Positions 8,972-19,603 of a stretch of 64,000 bases of DNA are shown piece after piece. The notes beneath the pieces were generated by a model that saw nothing but the letters and a program-made list of their open reading frames with translations, was not told the DNA's origin and did no database searches. A program made the position numbers and the translations under genes. The DNA comes from Turnera subulata (Eukaryota > Streptophyta > Magnoliopsida > Malpighiales > Passifloraceae): positions 5,625 to 69,624 of the forward strand of contig JAKUCV010004361.1 of the NCBI GenBank assembly GCA_028386065.3, given 5' to 3'. The stretch's first letter is position 1; each line of letters begins with the position of its first letter.

Positions 8972-11581
8972 TTGCATGAGTGTATTTTAATGGTTTCCAA
9001 CGTTCTCTATAGAATCCTATCCAAAACAATTGCAAATCGGCTAAAGGGTTGCATGGGTGAACTCATCGCCGAGAATCAAAGCGCCTTCGTCCCCGGAAGG
9101 TTGATATCCGACAACATTCTCATCGCCTTTGAAATGCTACATTGCCTCAAACGGAAGAAGAAGGCTAAACAGGGTGTCTTTTCTCTTAAACTCGACATGT
9201 CAAAGGCCTTTGACAGAGTCGAATGGACCTTTCTCCTGAAAATCATGTCAACAATGGGCTTCCCAAACTCCTTCATCAAACTAGTCACGCAATGCCTCCA
9301 GTCCACGACATATAAGGTGAAAGTTAATGATGCTTTCTCTGATGTCATAATCCCCACTAGAGGACTGAGACAAGGTGATGCCTTGTCCCCCTATCTATTC
9401 CTATTATGTAGCGAGGGGCTCACCACACTTCTTGACCAAGCAGCACAAGCGGGGGAATGGGAATCTTTCTCTGTCTGTAACGGTGCACCACATATTTCCC
9501 ACCTTCTCTTTGCTGATGATTCCTTGATTTTCTCAAAGGCCACCCTCTCATCTGCTCGGGGTATCCGGAAAACTCTTGATGTCTACCAAGCTGTTTCGGG
9601 ACAAGTGATAAACTTTCAGAAATCTGCCATTATGTTTAGCCCAAACTGTGCCCCCGAACTTAGAGAGGGGATCAAAGCTATCTTGGGGGTGGTAGAAGAA
9701 GGCTGTCATGTGAAATATTTGGGGCTACCTTCCCTAATTGGTAAGGCCAAAAGGGAAGTTTTCAGTGAAATTCGGGAAAAAGTCTGGAATAGGATCAAGG
9801 GTTGGAAGGGAAGCCTGCTGTCTAAAGCAGGGAAAACCGTGTTAGTTAAAGCTGTTGCACAAGCTATACCCTCATATGCAATGTCAATCTTTAAACTTCC
9901 AGCAACTCTTTGCAACGAACTCACCTCCCTGATGACAAGATTTTGGTGGGGCAGCAACAACAACGACCACAAAATCCATTGGCTCAAATGGGAAACCTTA
10001 TGCAAGCCAAAAAGTGAAGGAGGACTGGGTTTTAGAGACCTCACCACTTTCAACCTCTCTCTGCTCGCAAAACAGGGCTGGCGACTACTCCAAAATCCAC
10101 GCTCTCTGTGTGCACGAGTGCTCAAGGCCAAATACTACCGAAACAGCTCCTTCATGCAGGCTACCTTAGGACACCGGCCCTCCTACACATGGCGCAGCAT
10201 CCTTTTGGGTCGTGAAACCTTGCAAAAAGGGCTGATACGTACTGTTGGAAATGGCAGCTCTACTCTCATACAAGATGACCCCTGGATCAACAGACCATGG
10301 TCCTTTAAACCTCTTTTTCTCAAGGAGCCGATCAATGACAAAACTGTCGACTCCTTAATGTTATCAAACCCACGAAGATGGAATACTGCAAAACTAGATC
10401 GCCTATTTCTGCCCATAGATGTGGAGGCAATCAAATCCATGCCCTTACCCCATGAGGATGCAAACGATTCTTGGAGCTGGGCTTTCTCTAAACGGGGTAT
10501 TTTCTCCACCCGCAGCGCCTATCATGCACAGAGAGCATTTAACTCCATGACACAACCGGGTCCCTCCCACGACAATGCCACGAGAGGGCTATGGCGCAAT
10601 CTATGGGGAGCAAGCATCCACAACAGAATAAAAAATTTCTGCTGGAGAATGGCTCATAACGCCCTCCCGGTCCGAGCGAATCTGCTCATGCGGAAGATTA
10701 CGGAGGAGGATACTTGCCAACGATGCGGTGCAGCACCTGAAACAGTTAGGCATGCAATTTTTCTATGCTTACATGTAGTGGCCGTTTGGGCAGGAACTAA
10801 ATGGACAGGGGAGAGATCAATCCATGAAGATGAAGATATCATGGACTTTTTGACAAGATTCCTCGACGACGAATCACAGGAAGATGCCGCCCTTGGGCTG
10901 ACCTTAATGAGCCACATATGGAATGCACGCAATGAAGAGCTCTTCCAACAAAAGAAGCGTCATGCAGTGGAGGTGGTTGATCGTGCCAGGCAATTACGTG
11001 ATGACTTTCTGGAAGCTAAGACACGTACCGAATCTACAACGGACGCAAGCTACACAGAGTTTCAACAAAACCATCATATAACTAAGTGGGAACCACCTCC
11101 CGTGGGACATATAAAGATTAACAGCGACGCTGCTGTTTCGAAAGATGATGGCTTCGGTGGAGTCAGTGCTGTCTTCCGAGACCATGCTGGCCGTTTCTTG
11201 GGAGCTCTAGCATCTAGGGTTGAATTTATCACAAACCCTCTACTACTTGAAGCCATCGCAATGAGGGATGCCATCTTGAAGGCCAGAGAATTAGAGCTCT
11301 CACACATCCTCATGGAAACCGACTCTCAGGTTCTTTTCAACTCTGTACGGCACAATACTCACGACTTGTCCAACTATGGAACTATTGTTAGGGACATCCT
11401 ATCCATCTCTAGGAACTTTCTTTCATGTAATTTCCTTTTTTCTCCTAGAACCAATAATCGAGCAGCTGATGCTATTGCACACATGTCCTTACGTTGTCCT
11501 TCAACTATGTACTGGACAACAACTCCCCCCACGCATATCTGGTCTATATTGCAGGGGGATTGTAATTCCTTCAATCATTAA
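8972..11581 (+). CDS. LINE reverse transcriptase, zinc-binding and RNase H ORF (5'-truncated)
   Basis: 869 uninterrupted codons. Residues about 1-290 are a non-LTR reverse transcriptase, starting at AENQSAFVPGR, with LKLDMSKAFDRVEW, LRQGDALSPYLF and the catalytic FADD at 180-183. Residues about 540-640 are the zf-RVT zinc-binding region (CQRCGAAPETVRHAIFLC). Residues about 715-850 are RNase H-like (INSDAAVS, METDSQ, NNRAADAIAHMS). A full plant LINE would also have ORF1, an APE endonuclease and the N-terminal part of the RT. These are missing upstream, so the element is 5'-truncated. The ATG at 8972 is only the first one available, not a natural start. It is probably dead as a mobile element but young enough to keep its frame. 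Confidence 0.9.
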   Translation: MHECILMVSNVLYRILSKTIANRLKGCMGELIAENQSAFVPGRLISDNILIAFEMLHCLKRKKKAKQGVFSLKLDMSKAFDRVEWTFLLKIMSTMGFPNSFIKLVTQCLQSTTYKVKVNDAFSDVIIPTRGLRQGDALSPYLFLLCSEGLTTLLDQAAQAGEWESFSVCNGAPHISHLLFADDSLIFSKATLSSARGIRKTLDVYQAVSGQVINFQKSAIMFSPNCAPELREGIKAILGVVEEGCHVKYLGLPSLIGKAKREVFSEIREKVWNRIKGWKGSLLSKAGKTVLVKAVAQAIPSYAMSIFKLPATLCNELTSLMTRFWWGSNNNDHKIHWLKWETLCKPKSEGGLGFRDLTTFNLSLLAKQGWRLLQNPRSLCARVLKAKYYRNSSFMQATLGHRPSYTWRSILLGRETLQKGLIRTVGNGSSTLIQDDPWINRPWSFKPLFLKEPINDKTVDSLMLSNPRRWNTAKLDRLFLPIDVEAIKSMPLPHEDANDSWSWAFSKRGIFSTRSAYHAQRAFNSMTQPGPSHDNATRGLWRNLWGASIHNRIKNFCWRMAHNALPVRANLLMRKITEEDTCQRCGAAPETVRHAIFLCLHVVAVWAGTKWTGERSIHEDEDIMDFLTRFLDDESQEDAALGLTLMSHIWNARNEELFQQKKRHAVEVVDRARQLRDDFLEAKTRTESTTDASYTEFQQNHHITKWEPPPVGHIKINSDAAVSKDDGFGGVSAVFRDHAGRFLGALASRVEFITNPLLLEAIAMRDAILKARELELSHILMETDSQVLFNSVRHNTHDLSNYGTIVRDILSISRNFLSCNFLFSPRTNNRAADAIAHMSLRCPSTMYWTTTPPTHIWSILQGDCNSFNH

Positions 11582-11618
11582 TGCAAGTCAAGTGCCTTAT
11601 GGGCCTTCCATCAAAAAA
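8972..11618 (+). mobile_element. 5'-truncated LINE retrotransposon
   Basis: Contains the 869-codon ORF, then a short 3' UTR ending at the A-run 11611-11618 (CATCAAAAAAAA). The left end is not sharp. A repeated GAGTGTATTTT motif sits at about 8953 and 8979 close to the 5' edge. I could not find a matching target-site duplication on the right. Confidence 0.7.
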
Positions 11619-11976
11619 AAGTTCCGTCACTTGAATCTTGCTGATTGGCGATAAACCAAGCTATACATAGCCTTCTAAGCAAGTAAAAACAAAGATGAAA
11701 ATAGAACGAATCTATCCAAAATATGACTCAATCACATGTTTGGGGTAGTCGATCGAACGCTTTTATCGGGTTAAGACACAAACAAACTTGGATTATCTGT
11801 TAAGCTGTACTAATTAAGGCCGTCAAATCATCCAATTATCAAGGAAGTCAGTCCTTGTACGGTGCTGCATAAATACACGTAAATCTTCAGCATCATCTAA
11901 AACACAACCCTTCAATAGATTTCCTCGTAGATTGTTTTGAGTCATTTTAATTTCCTCATCTATTTGTCATTGCAAG
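11619..11976 (+). promoter_or_regulatory. MIOX promoter and 5' leader
   Basis: About 360 bp between the LINE tail and the MIOX start. A TATA-like CATAAATA lies at about 11868, some 110 bp before the ATG, a plausible spacing for a core promoter with an 80-bp leader. The LINE has landed directly upstream, so distal promoter elements may have been displaced. Confidence 0.35.
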
Positions 11977-13858
11977 ATGAGTACTGCTGCTAAATCTAGC
12001 GAAAAGCTTAAAGAAGATCCCGAGGGGTTGGTGTCCAACTGTGGAATGGTGAAGGCAACAGCACAAAATGGATTTGAAGCCCTAGAAAACAACTTCTATG
12101 GCAACTCATTCAGGTATATATTATATTATATTATATCATTTGGTTCTCTTGCAGGTCTTGTTGATAAATTAAAGGTAATGGTTTATGTGTTACGACACAA
12201 TATATATGGAGAGAAACCTGATATATATATTTATTGTTATGGTGGAAAAATTCGTTACAGGGATTACTATGCAGAAACTGACAGGCAAAAGTCAGTGGAG
12301 GAATTTTACAGGCAGCAGCACATCAACCAAACTTATGACTTTGTAGGGAAACCTCTACCTGCTTAATGATATATACATATTCAAATGAGAGATTGTGTAA
12401 GGTCTCAATTCTGTCTAGTTTGCTTTTCATCTCATGGAAATTAATTGATGCAGGTGAAGAAGAAGAGAGAAGAGTATGGGAAGCTAGACAAGGCTGTTAT
12501 GAGCATCTGGGAATGCTGTGAGCTCCTGAACAAAGTAGTGGATGAGAGTGATCCTGATCTTGACGAGCCTCAAATTCAGCATTTGCTGCAAACGGCTGAA
12601 GCAATTAGAAAAGATTATCCCAATGAAGATTGGCTGCACTTGACTGCTCTCATTCATGGTATATGGTTAATTAAGACTTCTGGTGCTACCTATGGGAAAG
12701 AAAAAAAAAAAAAAATCTTCAAGTATAATTTCCTAAGTTGTTGAATTTGAGTGGCAAAAGAAAAGGAACTAATCAATTTCCCCTTTCTTTAACTTCTTAG
12801 ATCTTGGAAAAGTTCTTATTCTGCCGGAGTTTGGAGCTCTTCCTCAATGGGCTGTTGTTGGTAAGCATTCTTGAGCTGACAAAAGGAATATTATGATCAA
12901 ACTTACGCTTTGAAATAATATACTCATTGCAAGAAATATTTCACGGAAATGGTGAATTTCAACGTTGCAGGAGATACATTCCCCCTTGGCTGCGCCTTTG
13001 ATGAAGCCAATGTTCATAACAAGGTTTTCCCTCCCATGAATTTGCTTATCTTTCTTGCTTGGATGTAATGAACAATTCACTGATACAAACCTAGTTGTTT
13101 CAAATTATTGTTGCCGCAGTATTTCGTGGAGAATCCAGATTCAAAAAATCCTGCCTATGCCACCAAGAACGGAATCTACAAGGAAGGATGTGGGCTGGAC
13201 AATGTTATGATATCATGGGGGCATGATGACTACATGTATTTGGTACGTGTTCCTTCACAGTTTACAAGTTTATATGGAACTCCACCATGAAAGATGCCCA
13301 TGCAATATATTAGCGTTTTCTGTCACAAAATCTGCAGGTAGCAAAGGAAAATGGAACCACATTGCCACATCCTGGATTGTTCATTATCCGATATCACTCC
13401 TTCTACCGTAAGTATAAAACATCTCCATTTCGTTTAGGTGGGCAATGGTGAATATGATTGACCAATCAATTGATGTAAGGATTGCAATTCTTAATGATGT
13501 ACAGCTTTACATAGGCATGGAGCATATGCCCATTTGATGAATGAGCAGGATAAGGAGGGTCTGGAATGGCTACACGTATTCAAGTAAGACTTCATTGTTC
13601 TCTCCTCATCTAATTAAAATCATTCACTCCGTGTAACTGTCTGGTACATGTAAATGTTATGCAGCAAATATGATCTGTACAGCAAGAGCAAAGTTCAAGT
13701 TGATGTTGAAGCAGTCAAGCCATACTACCTATCCCTCATAAACAAGGTGAGTGAGCAGTTATTTGGTCTCTTGGAAAGTTTAATTTTCGTCTGTCTTTAC
13801 ATTATCTGAACTGAAATAAATCCTACTACAGTACTTCCCAGAAAAGCTGAGATGGTAA
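11977..13858 (+). CDS. MIOX: Inositol oxygenase (10 exons)
   Basis: Oxidises myo-inositol with O2 to D-glucuronate in the cytosol, feeding UDP-glucuronate for cell-wall sugars. Exons: 11977-12113, 12261-12342, 12454-12658, 12801-12860, 12971-13023, 13120-13242, 13338-13407, 13505-13583, 13665-13746, 13832-13858. All borders are GT..AG and the sum is 306 codons including stop (305 residues, close to family length). The di-iron ligands known from the animal enzyme are all present at matching spacing: H116, H141-D142 (IHDLGK), H214 (WGHDD), H240 (RYHSFYP) and D273 (FNKYDLYSK). The protein ends PEKLRW, as usual for this family. The gene looks intact. It is the single-copy left neighbour of the triplicated region. 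Confidence 0.96.
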
Positions 13859-14264
13859 ATCGTCATAAGTTGCATGGATCAAGAAAAAAAATTAAACACA
13901 CACTTGCAACCTACTTGATCACCATCCTATTGTAGAGTGAGAGCCTTGGAATTCATACAACTTTTACTTGGACAACACATTTCATGTGGGAGGAAACAGC
14001 AAGTCAACGCCTTAGACCCGACAAAGCTGATGGAAAAAAACATCTTGAAGAAATCTGATAGAGCAACTGTCAGGCTTTGCTGTATCATGATGAGTTTATG
14101 TTGTCATTCATTCTGTACATAATTAGCTCGTAACAAATACTCTTATGTTTAAAAGTTGCCCCTGTTTGTATTCATATCCTTTGCTAGATATTCTTCATGG
14201 TGACTGTAACAGTACTGCTACAAAAATTTTATGTTCGATGTCCCAGTGTCTCTTGAGTGACAGA
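13859..14264. other. MIOX 3' region
   Basis: AT-rich, no gene recognised. The homology shared with the copies at 39680 and 50354 begins at about 14265, so this stretch is the last single-copy DNA before the triplication. Confidence 0.4.
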
Positions 14265-14584
14265 TAATGCTGATGCTACACTACTAACCCTTTATAAAAG
14301 CCCAAATATTTTCCCAGGTTGACGGCCTATATGATTCTAGTAATGATGACTGATGAGTAATGGGATCCTTCATAGCGGTCCATGTCGTGGGTATAGTATT
14401 AGACAAGTATTCTCAAGCAATAGGAGAACTTACAGAAGAATCACATAATGATTTATATGCAAGTTGTTTTAAAGTGGTTTTCCTGATACAGGAAACGTCT
14501 GTTGCTCAATATAAGGTATTATGTCCTGCCAATGGCCCTTATTTTGCTCTAGGATGTATCAGTTTCTGAGAAAAAAAAAATTAA

Positions 14585-17500
14585 TCAAACTGCCGCTGGT
14601 CTTCCATCCTTCCTTGCATCGCTAACAGCAGTAAGTGTTCCACGAAATATTTGGTTGGTACTATAGTTTCCGCTATCTTCATGGCCCATGTCAGAGCGGC
14701 TTTGGAGGCTTTGAACAATAAGCTGGACTGCTCCTGATACCTTGGACTTCAACTGATGACCTCTTGCTTCCAAGAAAAGTCTGGTTTCCTTTGATAGCTC
14801 TATGTGCTCACCGTCGATCATAGTCCAGTTCTCATAAGAGACAACATCTGGTATTAACTGCACAGAATCAAAGTATAAATATATTTCCTCAAAGAAGATT
14901 TGAGAGCAGAAAATGTTCTTCTCAACAGGAAGGTAAAAGAATATAAGATTTCTCTCTGTTGTAAAAAGTTGAAGACCTCGTGGAAGACCCTTGGACTCTG
15001 GACTGCAGCTAAAGGTGCCATTCCAAAGACAAAATGATTAAGAAAAACTTGTAGCACTGCCTCAATGATAAACAATCCGCCACTCCCACCAATGACTCCA
15101 GCCAGCTGGTTATCCTGCAAAATTTAGAAAAAGGGTGTTGCAACTGATTGGCAAATGTTTAAACCTTGAGCCGGAAAAATGAAGTTGAGCTGCAACAGAT
15201 CTTAGATTTATAGCGACAGGGTACATCTCATTAAGAGATGCAATAGCCAAGTTTCTAATAGTTCTACCTTGGTAATAATAAGGGGGGTCATAGAAGACAA
15301 GGGTCTCTTGTTAGGTACAATGAAATTTGCAGGAGAGGGAGGCAGCTTATCAGGAGATAACTCCGTGGGTGCTGAGAAGTCCCCCATCTCATTGTTGAGC
15401 AGAATACCAGTAGACGGAGAGAGCACTCCAGCTCCAAAACGAGAATTAACGGTTGTTGTCATTGACTCAGCGTTTCTCTCTGCATCAACAATGCAGAAAT
15501 GGCTAGTTCCATGATCCCTAAGCTGACTCCATCTGCCAATCATGGACTAAGAGCTTTAATAAGAAGTATTCACTAAGTTGGTGACAGGGACACAAATAGG
15601 AGCATTAGCAGCCGGTATAGATTGATGTGATTAACTTGCTAGGTCATATATACCTGCTCATATAATATTCTGGAGGAAAAGTGGTGTTATCTAGAATCAA
15701 TTTCTGAAATTGCTTTGCATAGGATGGAGAAAGCATTTCAGATATATATTTGGTTATGTCTACAAAACGAGGATCACCTAAGTTCATGCGCACAGCGAGC
15801 ATATGCTTCATTGCTTCGATTAACCGATGTCGACCAAGGTTTCCGGCTGCAGCGTTAGAGCTTCCGTAGCTCTCCAAAATGTTTAAGACCTGTTCGCATC
15901 ATTTTAAGATCAGATAAGCTCTATGCAACTCAACAAGAACTGCAGACCTGTAATGAGAGAAAAGTGCTAACTGCTGCAACATATAGAATCCAATTGTTAG
16001 ATCATCAATCAGTTCTAAGTTAATGGCATCTACTATGCTCGTCAAAAGAGGGAGAGCACATTCATCAAAACAGCCAAATTTCGTTTGAAACTAGCACTTA
16101 TATAACTTTCTGTAGCAGCATATATTTGAGACACAATATACAGAAACAGAGAAAAAGGGTATCACTCACCAGAGAGAGCCCAAGTGTTCCACTTGAAGGT
16201 GGTGGCATTCCATAAACAGTATAACCCATCAAGTTTGCTTCCATTGCATCGGTTATCATCACCTTATAATTCTTCAAATCCTCCATTGTCAATATCCCAC
16301 CAGCCTCTCTCACATCCTTCACAAACTTCTCACCAAGAGTGCCATTGTAAAAAGCTTGTGGCCCTTGCTCTGCTATCGCCTCCAGGCTTCGGCCTAGCTC
16401 CACATTATAACATGTATCACCAGCTTCTAACACCTTTCCATTCGGTGCAAATACTTGTTGCAATCCACGGTCATTCTCGACCTTTTTATTCTTTGGTAGA
16501 AACAGTGCAAGAAAAGGAGAAACCACAAAACCTTCTTTGGCGAGCTTGATTGCAGGTTGGAACAAAGTCTTCCAAGGCAAACGCCCATGCCGTAACCATG
16601 CTTCATATAGGCCAGCAATCTCACCAGGAACTCCAACTGATAGTGCACCTAGGTACTTGTTCTCCATGTTGTTTGCATACATGTCCTGTTTGGAACAGTC
16701 CCTTTGGATAAATAAATTAACGGACACCAAACATAGACTGCACCTCGAATCATTTCACAGTTACCAAATAGAATCAAGAAATATCAACTTGTACTAATAT
16801 AAGGACAACTTTGAACCTTTGTAGCTGCCAAGGGAGCAGTTTCCCTCGAGTCAAATGCTTGAGCTTGTGAATTTGATGATGACCTGACAACCATGAAAGC
16901 TCCACCTCCTATACCACTTGACATTGGATTAACGACACCAACACACAATGCGGTCGCAACTGCAGCATCCACAGCATGCCCACCTTGTCGAAGCATTGAC
17001 GCTCCGATTTCTGAACATCGACCATCTTCAGCAGCAACAACACCCTGATCTGACTCAACAGTTCTAGAATCAGGAACTGCAGCCCCGCCACTGTGAGTGT
17101 TTCCTCCTCTAAGTATCCAGCAAGTCAAGTCACCTCCAAATATAAGGCACGCAACTGAAAACCAGAAGCATGCCTAGCATTATAACTTTGATATTTCTGC
17201 ATCCATGAAAGATGGATGGGAATAGACAATCTACTTTCATGTCTCTTCCCAAGTTGGCAAATCAGTCTTTTAAAAATAAAAAAAAGGTAAAAGATCATAT
17301 TTTTAGGCAAATAATGGGTAGAAAAATGGGTTTTAGTTATATTTAGTATCCAACTTTACATTTTGCATCAATCAATCGTTTATCTCAAACTTTTTCTAAA
17401 TCATTTATATACTAAAACCCATTTTTGTGGAGTAATATTTTAGGTTAATTGAATCGTATTTAATTAGGAGTTTTAGGATGGGTTTTTCAATTTATTGGGG

Positions 17501-19603
17501 GAATTTAGGATTTAGGTGTGTTTGGATGATGTGGAGTAATATTTTAATTTGTGGCTTAACCCATTACGGGTGTAAATGGGTTCACTTTCTAACCGTTCCG
17601 GTTCGAAGTGGGTACACCACTTTCTATAGGGTCCAGTCGATGATGTGTACCATTCACAAAGGAACATATGGCACTCTACTTTACTGGGTTGATCAGCAAA
17701 CCAAAATTCATGATTTTTGTTAAGTACAGTGACCAAAATCCATTCAAATTGGGTATAATGACCAAAATCCATAGCAAGGCTGAGTTCAATGACAAAAATT
17801 GCTTTTGACCAAATATATACTAGTTGGGTATGAATAATTTTATATTTTTTTTTCATATGTTGCGGTCTCTGCGGTTCAAGGAAAGCATTCCCCATCCTCA
17901 TTTTCAAATTCCCCGTGGGGCAAAAATATTCCTCCTTTCGATGTAGGGAGAACGCCGCATCTTTGTTCTCTGCTCCCCATTGTCATCCTTAATTTTGTGT
18001 CTGAAAATTCATACTCTATCATAACAACACAACTCTATAAAGCAAAAACTAAACATACCGCATTGGTGACCCAAAAACCTATTTGTTTTGCAGTCTCAAT
18101 CTAGATATTAGAGAAGTACAATTAGTAGTTGTTTATTAAAGTTTTGATTGAAAAAAAATAACTATAATTAGATTTGAAAAAAATCTAAAACAACTCCAAT
18201 TTATAATTCAATAATAATAGGATAAATTATATAACTTTTAAAAGTTAAGGACCAAATTAAAATAAAATTATGGAAAGAGGGAGATGTTATGATGTTTCAA
18301 GGTGGAAAAAAAATATGCGATATAGCCCAATTCGAGTGCGACATGCAGCGTATGCGTGGGTGCACACCCATAAAACCGAATGATTCACCCTATTCTAAAC
18401 CCAGCTTATACCAAGATATACTTTTGGGTGTAAAAGAATAAGAAACGCTCAAAACGACGTCATTTTATAATACTCTTAAATCGAGGTAGAACCGTGGGAA
18501 AAAACCAAGGTAGAACCGAGGCAAAAAACCGAGTTAAACCCTGAGACTGTGGGTGAGATTCTTGTTTGACAGGTAGATGTGAAATGTCGGTGTATCGTAG
18601 TAAGACAACGTCGTTTTGCACAGCAGACAATAACCAAATTTGGGACAACATCCACGTCAAGACTGACCGAGAAAAGTTTAAGTATATAAATGACTCATAA
18701 AAAATTTGAGGTACACGATTGACGCAGAGTGTAAAATTCAAGTATCAAATATATCCAAAACTCAGATTGGAAGTATGATTAATATATGCAGCATAAAGAA
18801 GTTCAGTTTCCTGAGAGTCAATTAGAGGCTTTCAGGACCAGAAGATCCTACCTGGTCATAGCGGATCTTTAGGAAACAACCAACAAAACCTTAAAATTCA
18901 TGAGTATATGAAAAACATTACAAAACTTGAAATTTCATGAATATATGAACGATGTCAAGAATATCTCAACAAAAGTTTTAAGTTAATGGTTGAGGCCTTT
19001 ACTGGTTTTAATCCTTATTACTTAAAAATGGAAGGACTCCAAATAAACCAGTAAAGTGAACATTCAAAGATTCACATATGTTAAACAACGTTTCCAAGAT
19101 CAAATGTACTATCTCACATTGTATCACCAAGTTCCACAGAGAACAAAAAAGGCCACCCCCAAAATATTACTCAAAGTTGCATATAACTAACTCCGCCAAC
19201 CAAAAAGTCAAACAAGTATCAATTCGATCATTTGGGTCTTACCTTCCCCACTCAACGATGACATCCCAGAAAAAAAAAAAAACACACGCACGCACAGACA
19301 AAAGATATTATCGCCAGCACCAAAGTAGTGCAGTGGCATGAAGTCCTTCGTTTCACCAAGGCCACCATGATTCGGTGTGGGTGGGTAGGGGGATTGGGTA
19401 GCCTTAGGCTTGTATCAAAAAAAAAAAAGATATTATCATACTACAAAACAAAAAAGACAAAGGAGCTGACCGGTGGTGATGGTTATGACAGAAACAGCAA
19501 AGAAACACAGAACCCTGCTACTATTGCTCCAGCTCTTCTTCTTCTTACTGAATGAGAGATCACTGCCCAACAGTGAAGCTTCCATGCCATGTTGTTGTCC
19601 CAT
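14585..19603 (-). CDS. GGT3: Glutathione hydrolase 3 / vacuolar gamma-glutamyltranspeptidase, copy A (7 exons)
   Basis: Removes the gamma-glutamyl group from glutathione and its conjugates. The closest known type is Arabidopsis At4g29210 (called GGT4 or GGT3), a vacuolar enzyme. Exons in - strand order: 19603-19471, 17154-16817, 16685-16170, 15889-15654, 15532-15268, 15114-14977, 14857-14585. They join without a frame break to 633 codons including stop. Exon 1 encodes an N-terminal anchor (membrane span about residues 31-52). Later landmarks: GRCSEIG, GGHAVDAAVA, SGIGGGAF, SRETAPL, GVPGEIAGLYEAW, PPPSSGTLG, catalytic Thr417 in DHGTSHFC, LSPSTGILLNNEM and KRPLSSMTPLIITK. Oddities against copies B and C: NSRFGAG where they have NYGFGAG, and ALFLPKNKK where they have AQALAKTKK. 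Both may reduce function. Intron 1 carries a SINE. Confidence 0.88.
19313..19425 (+). mobile_element. Short SINE-like insertion in GGT copy A intron 1
   Basis: 113 bp ending in a run of A, flanked by the direct repeat AAAGATATTATC (19301-19312 and 19426-19437). Copy B at about 46530-46545 shows the empty site with a single AAAGATATTATC, so this insertion came after the duplication. It contains AGTGCAGTGGCATGAAG, resembling a Pol III A box. The B box is degenerate. Confidence 0.7.

Noticed and set aside
9706..10131. 141-codon and other - strand ORFs across the LINE
   Set aside because: They are shadows of the long + strand RT frame with no domain of their own.
17125..17310. Apparent frameshift or loss of the N-terminus in GGT copies A and B
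   Set aside because: An upstream in-frame stop in exon 2 looked like pseudogenisation, but it lies before the acceptor TTTTCAG. The true exon 1 is remote and joins in frame in all three copies.
17478..17907. Overlapping ORFs on both strands in intron 1 of GGT copy A
   Set aside because: They lie in intronic AT-rich DNA, show no family resemblance and are absent from copies B and C.
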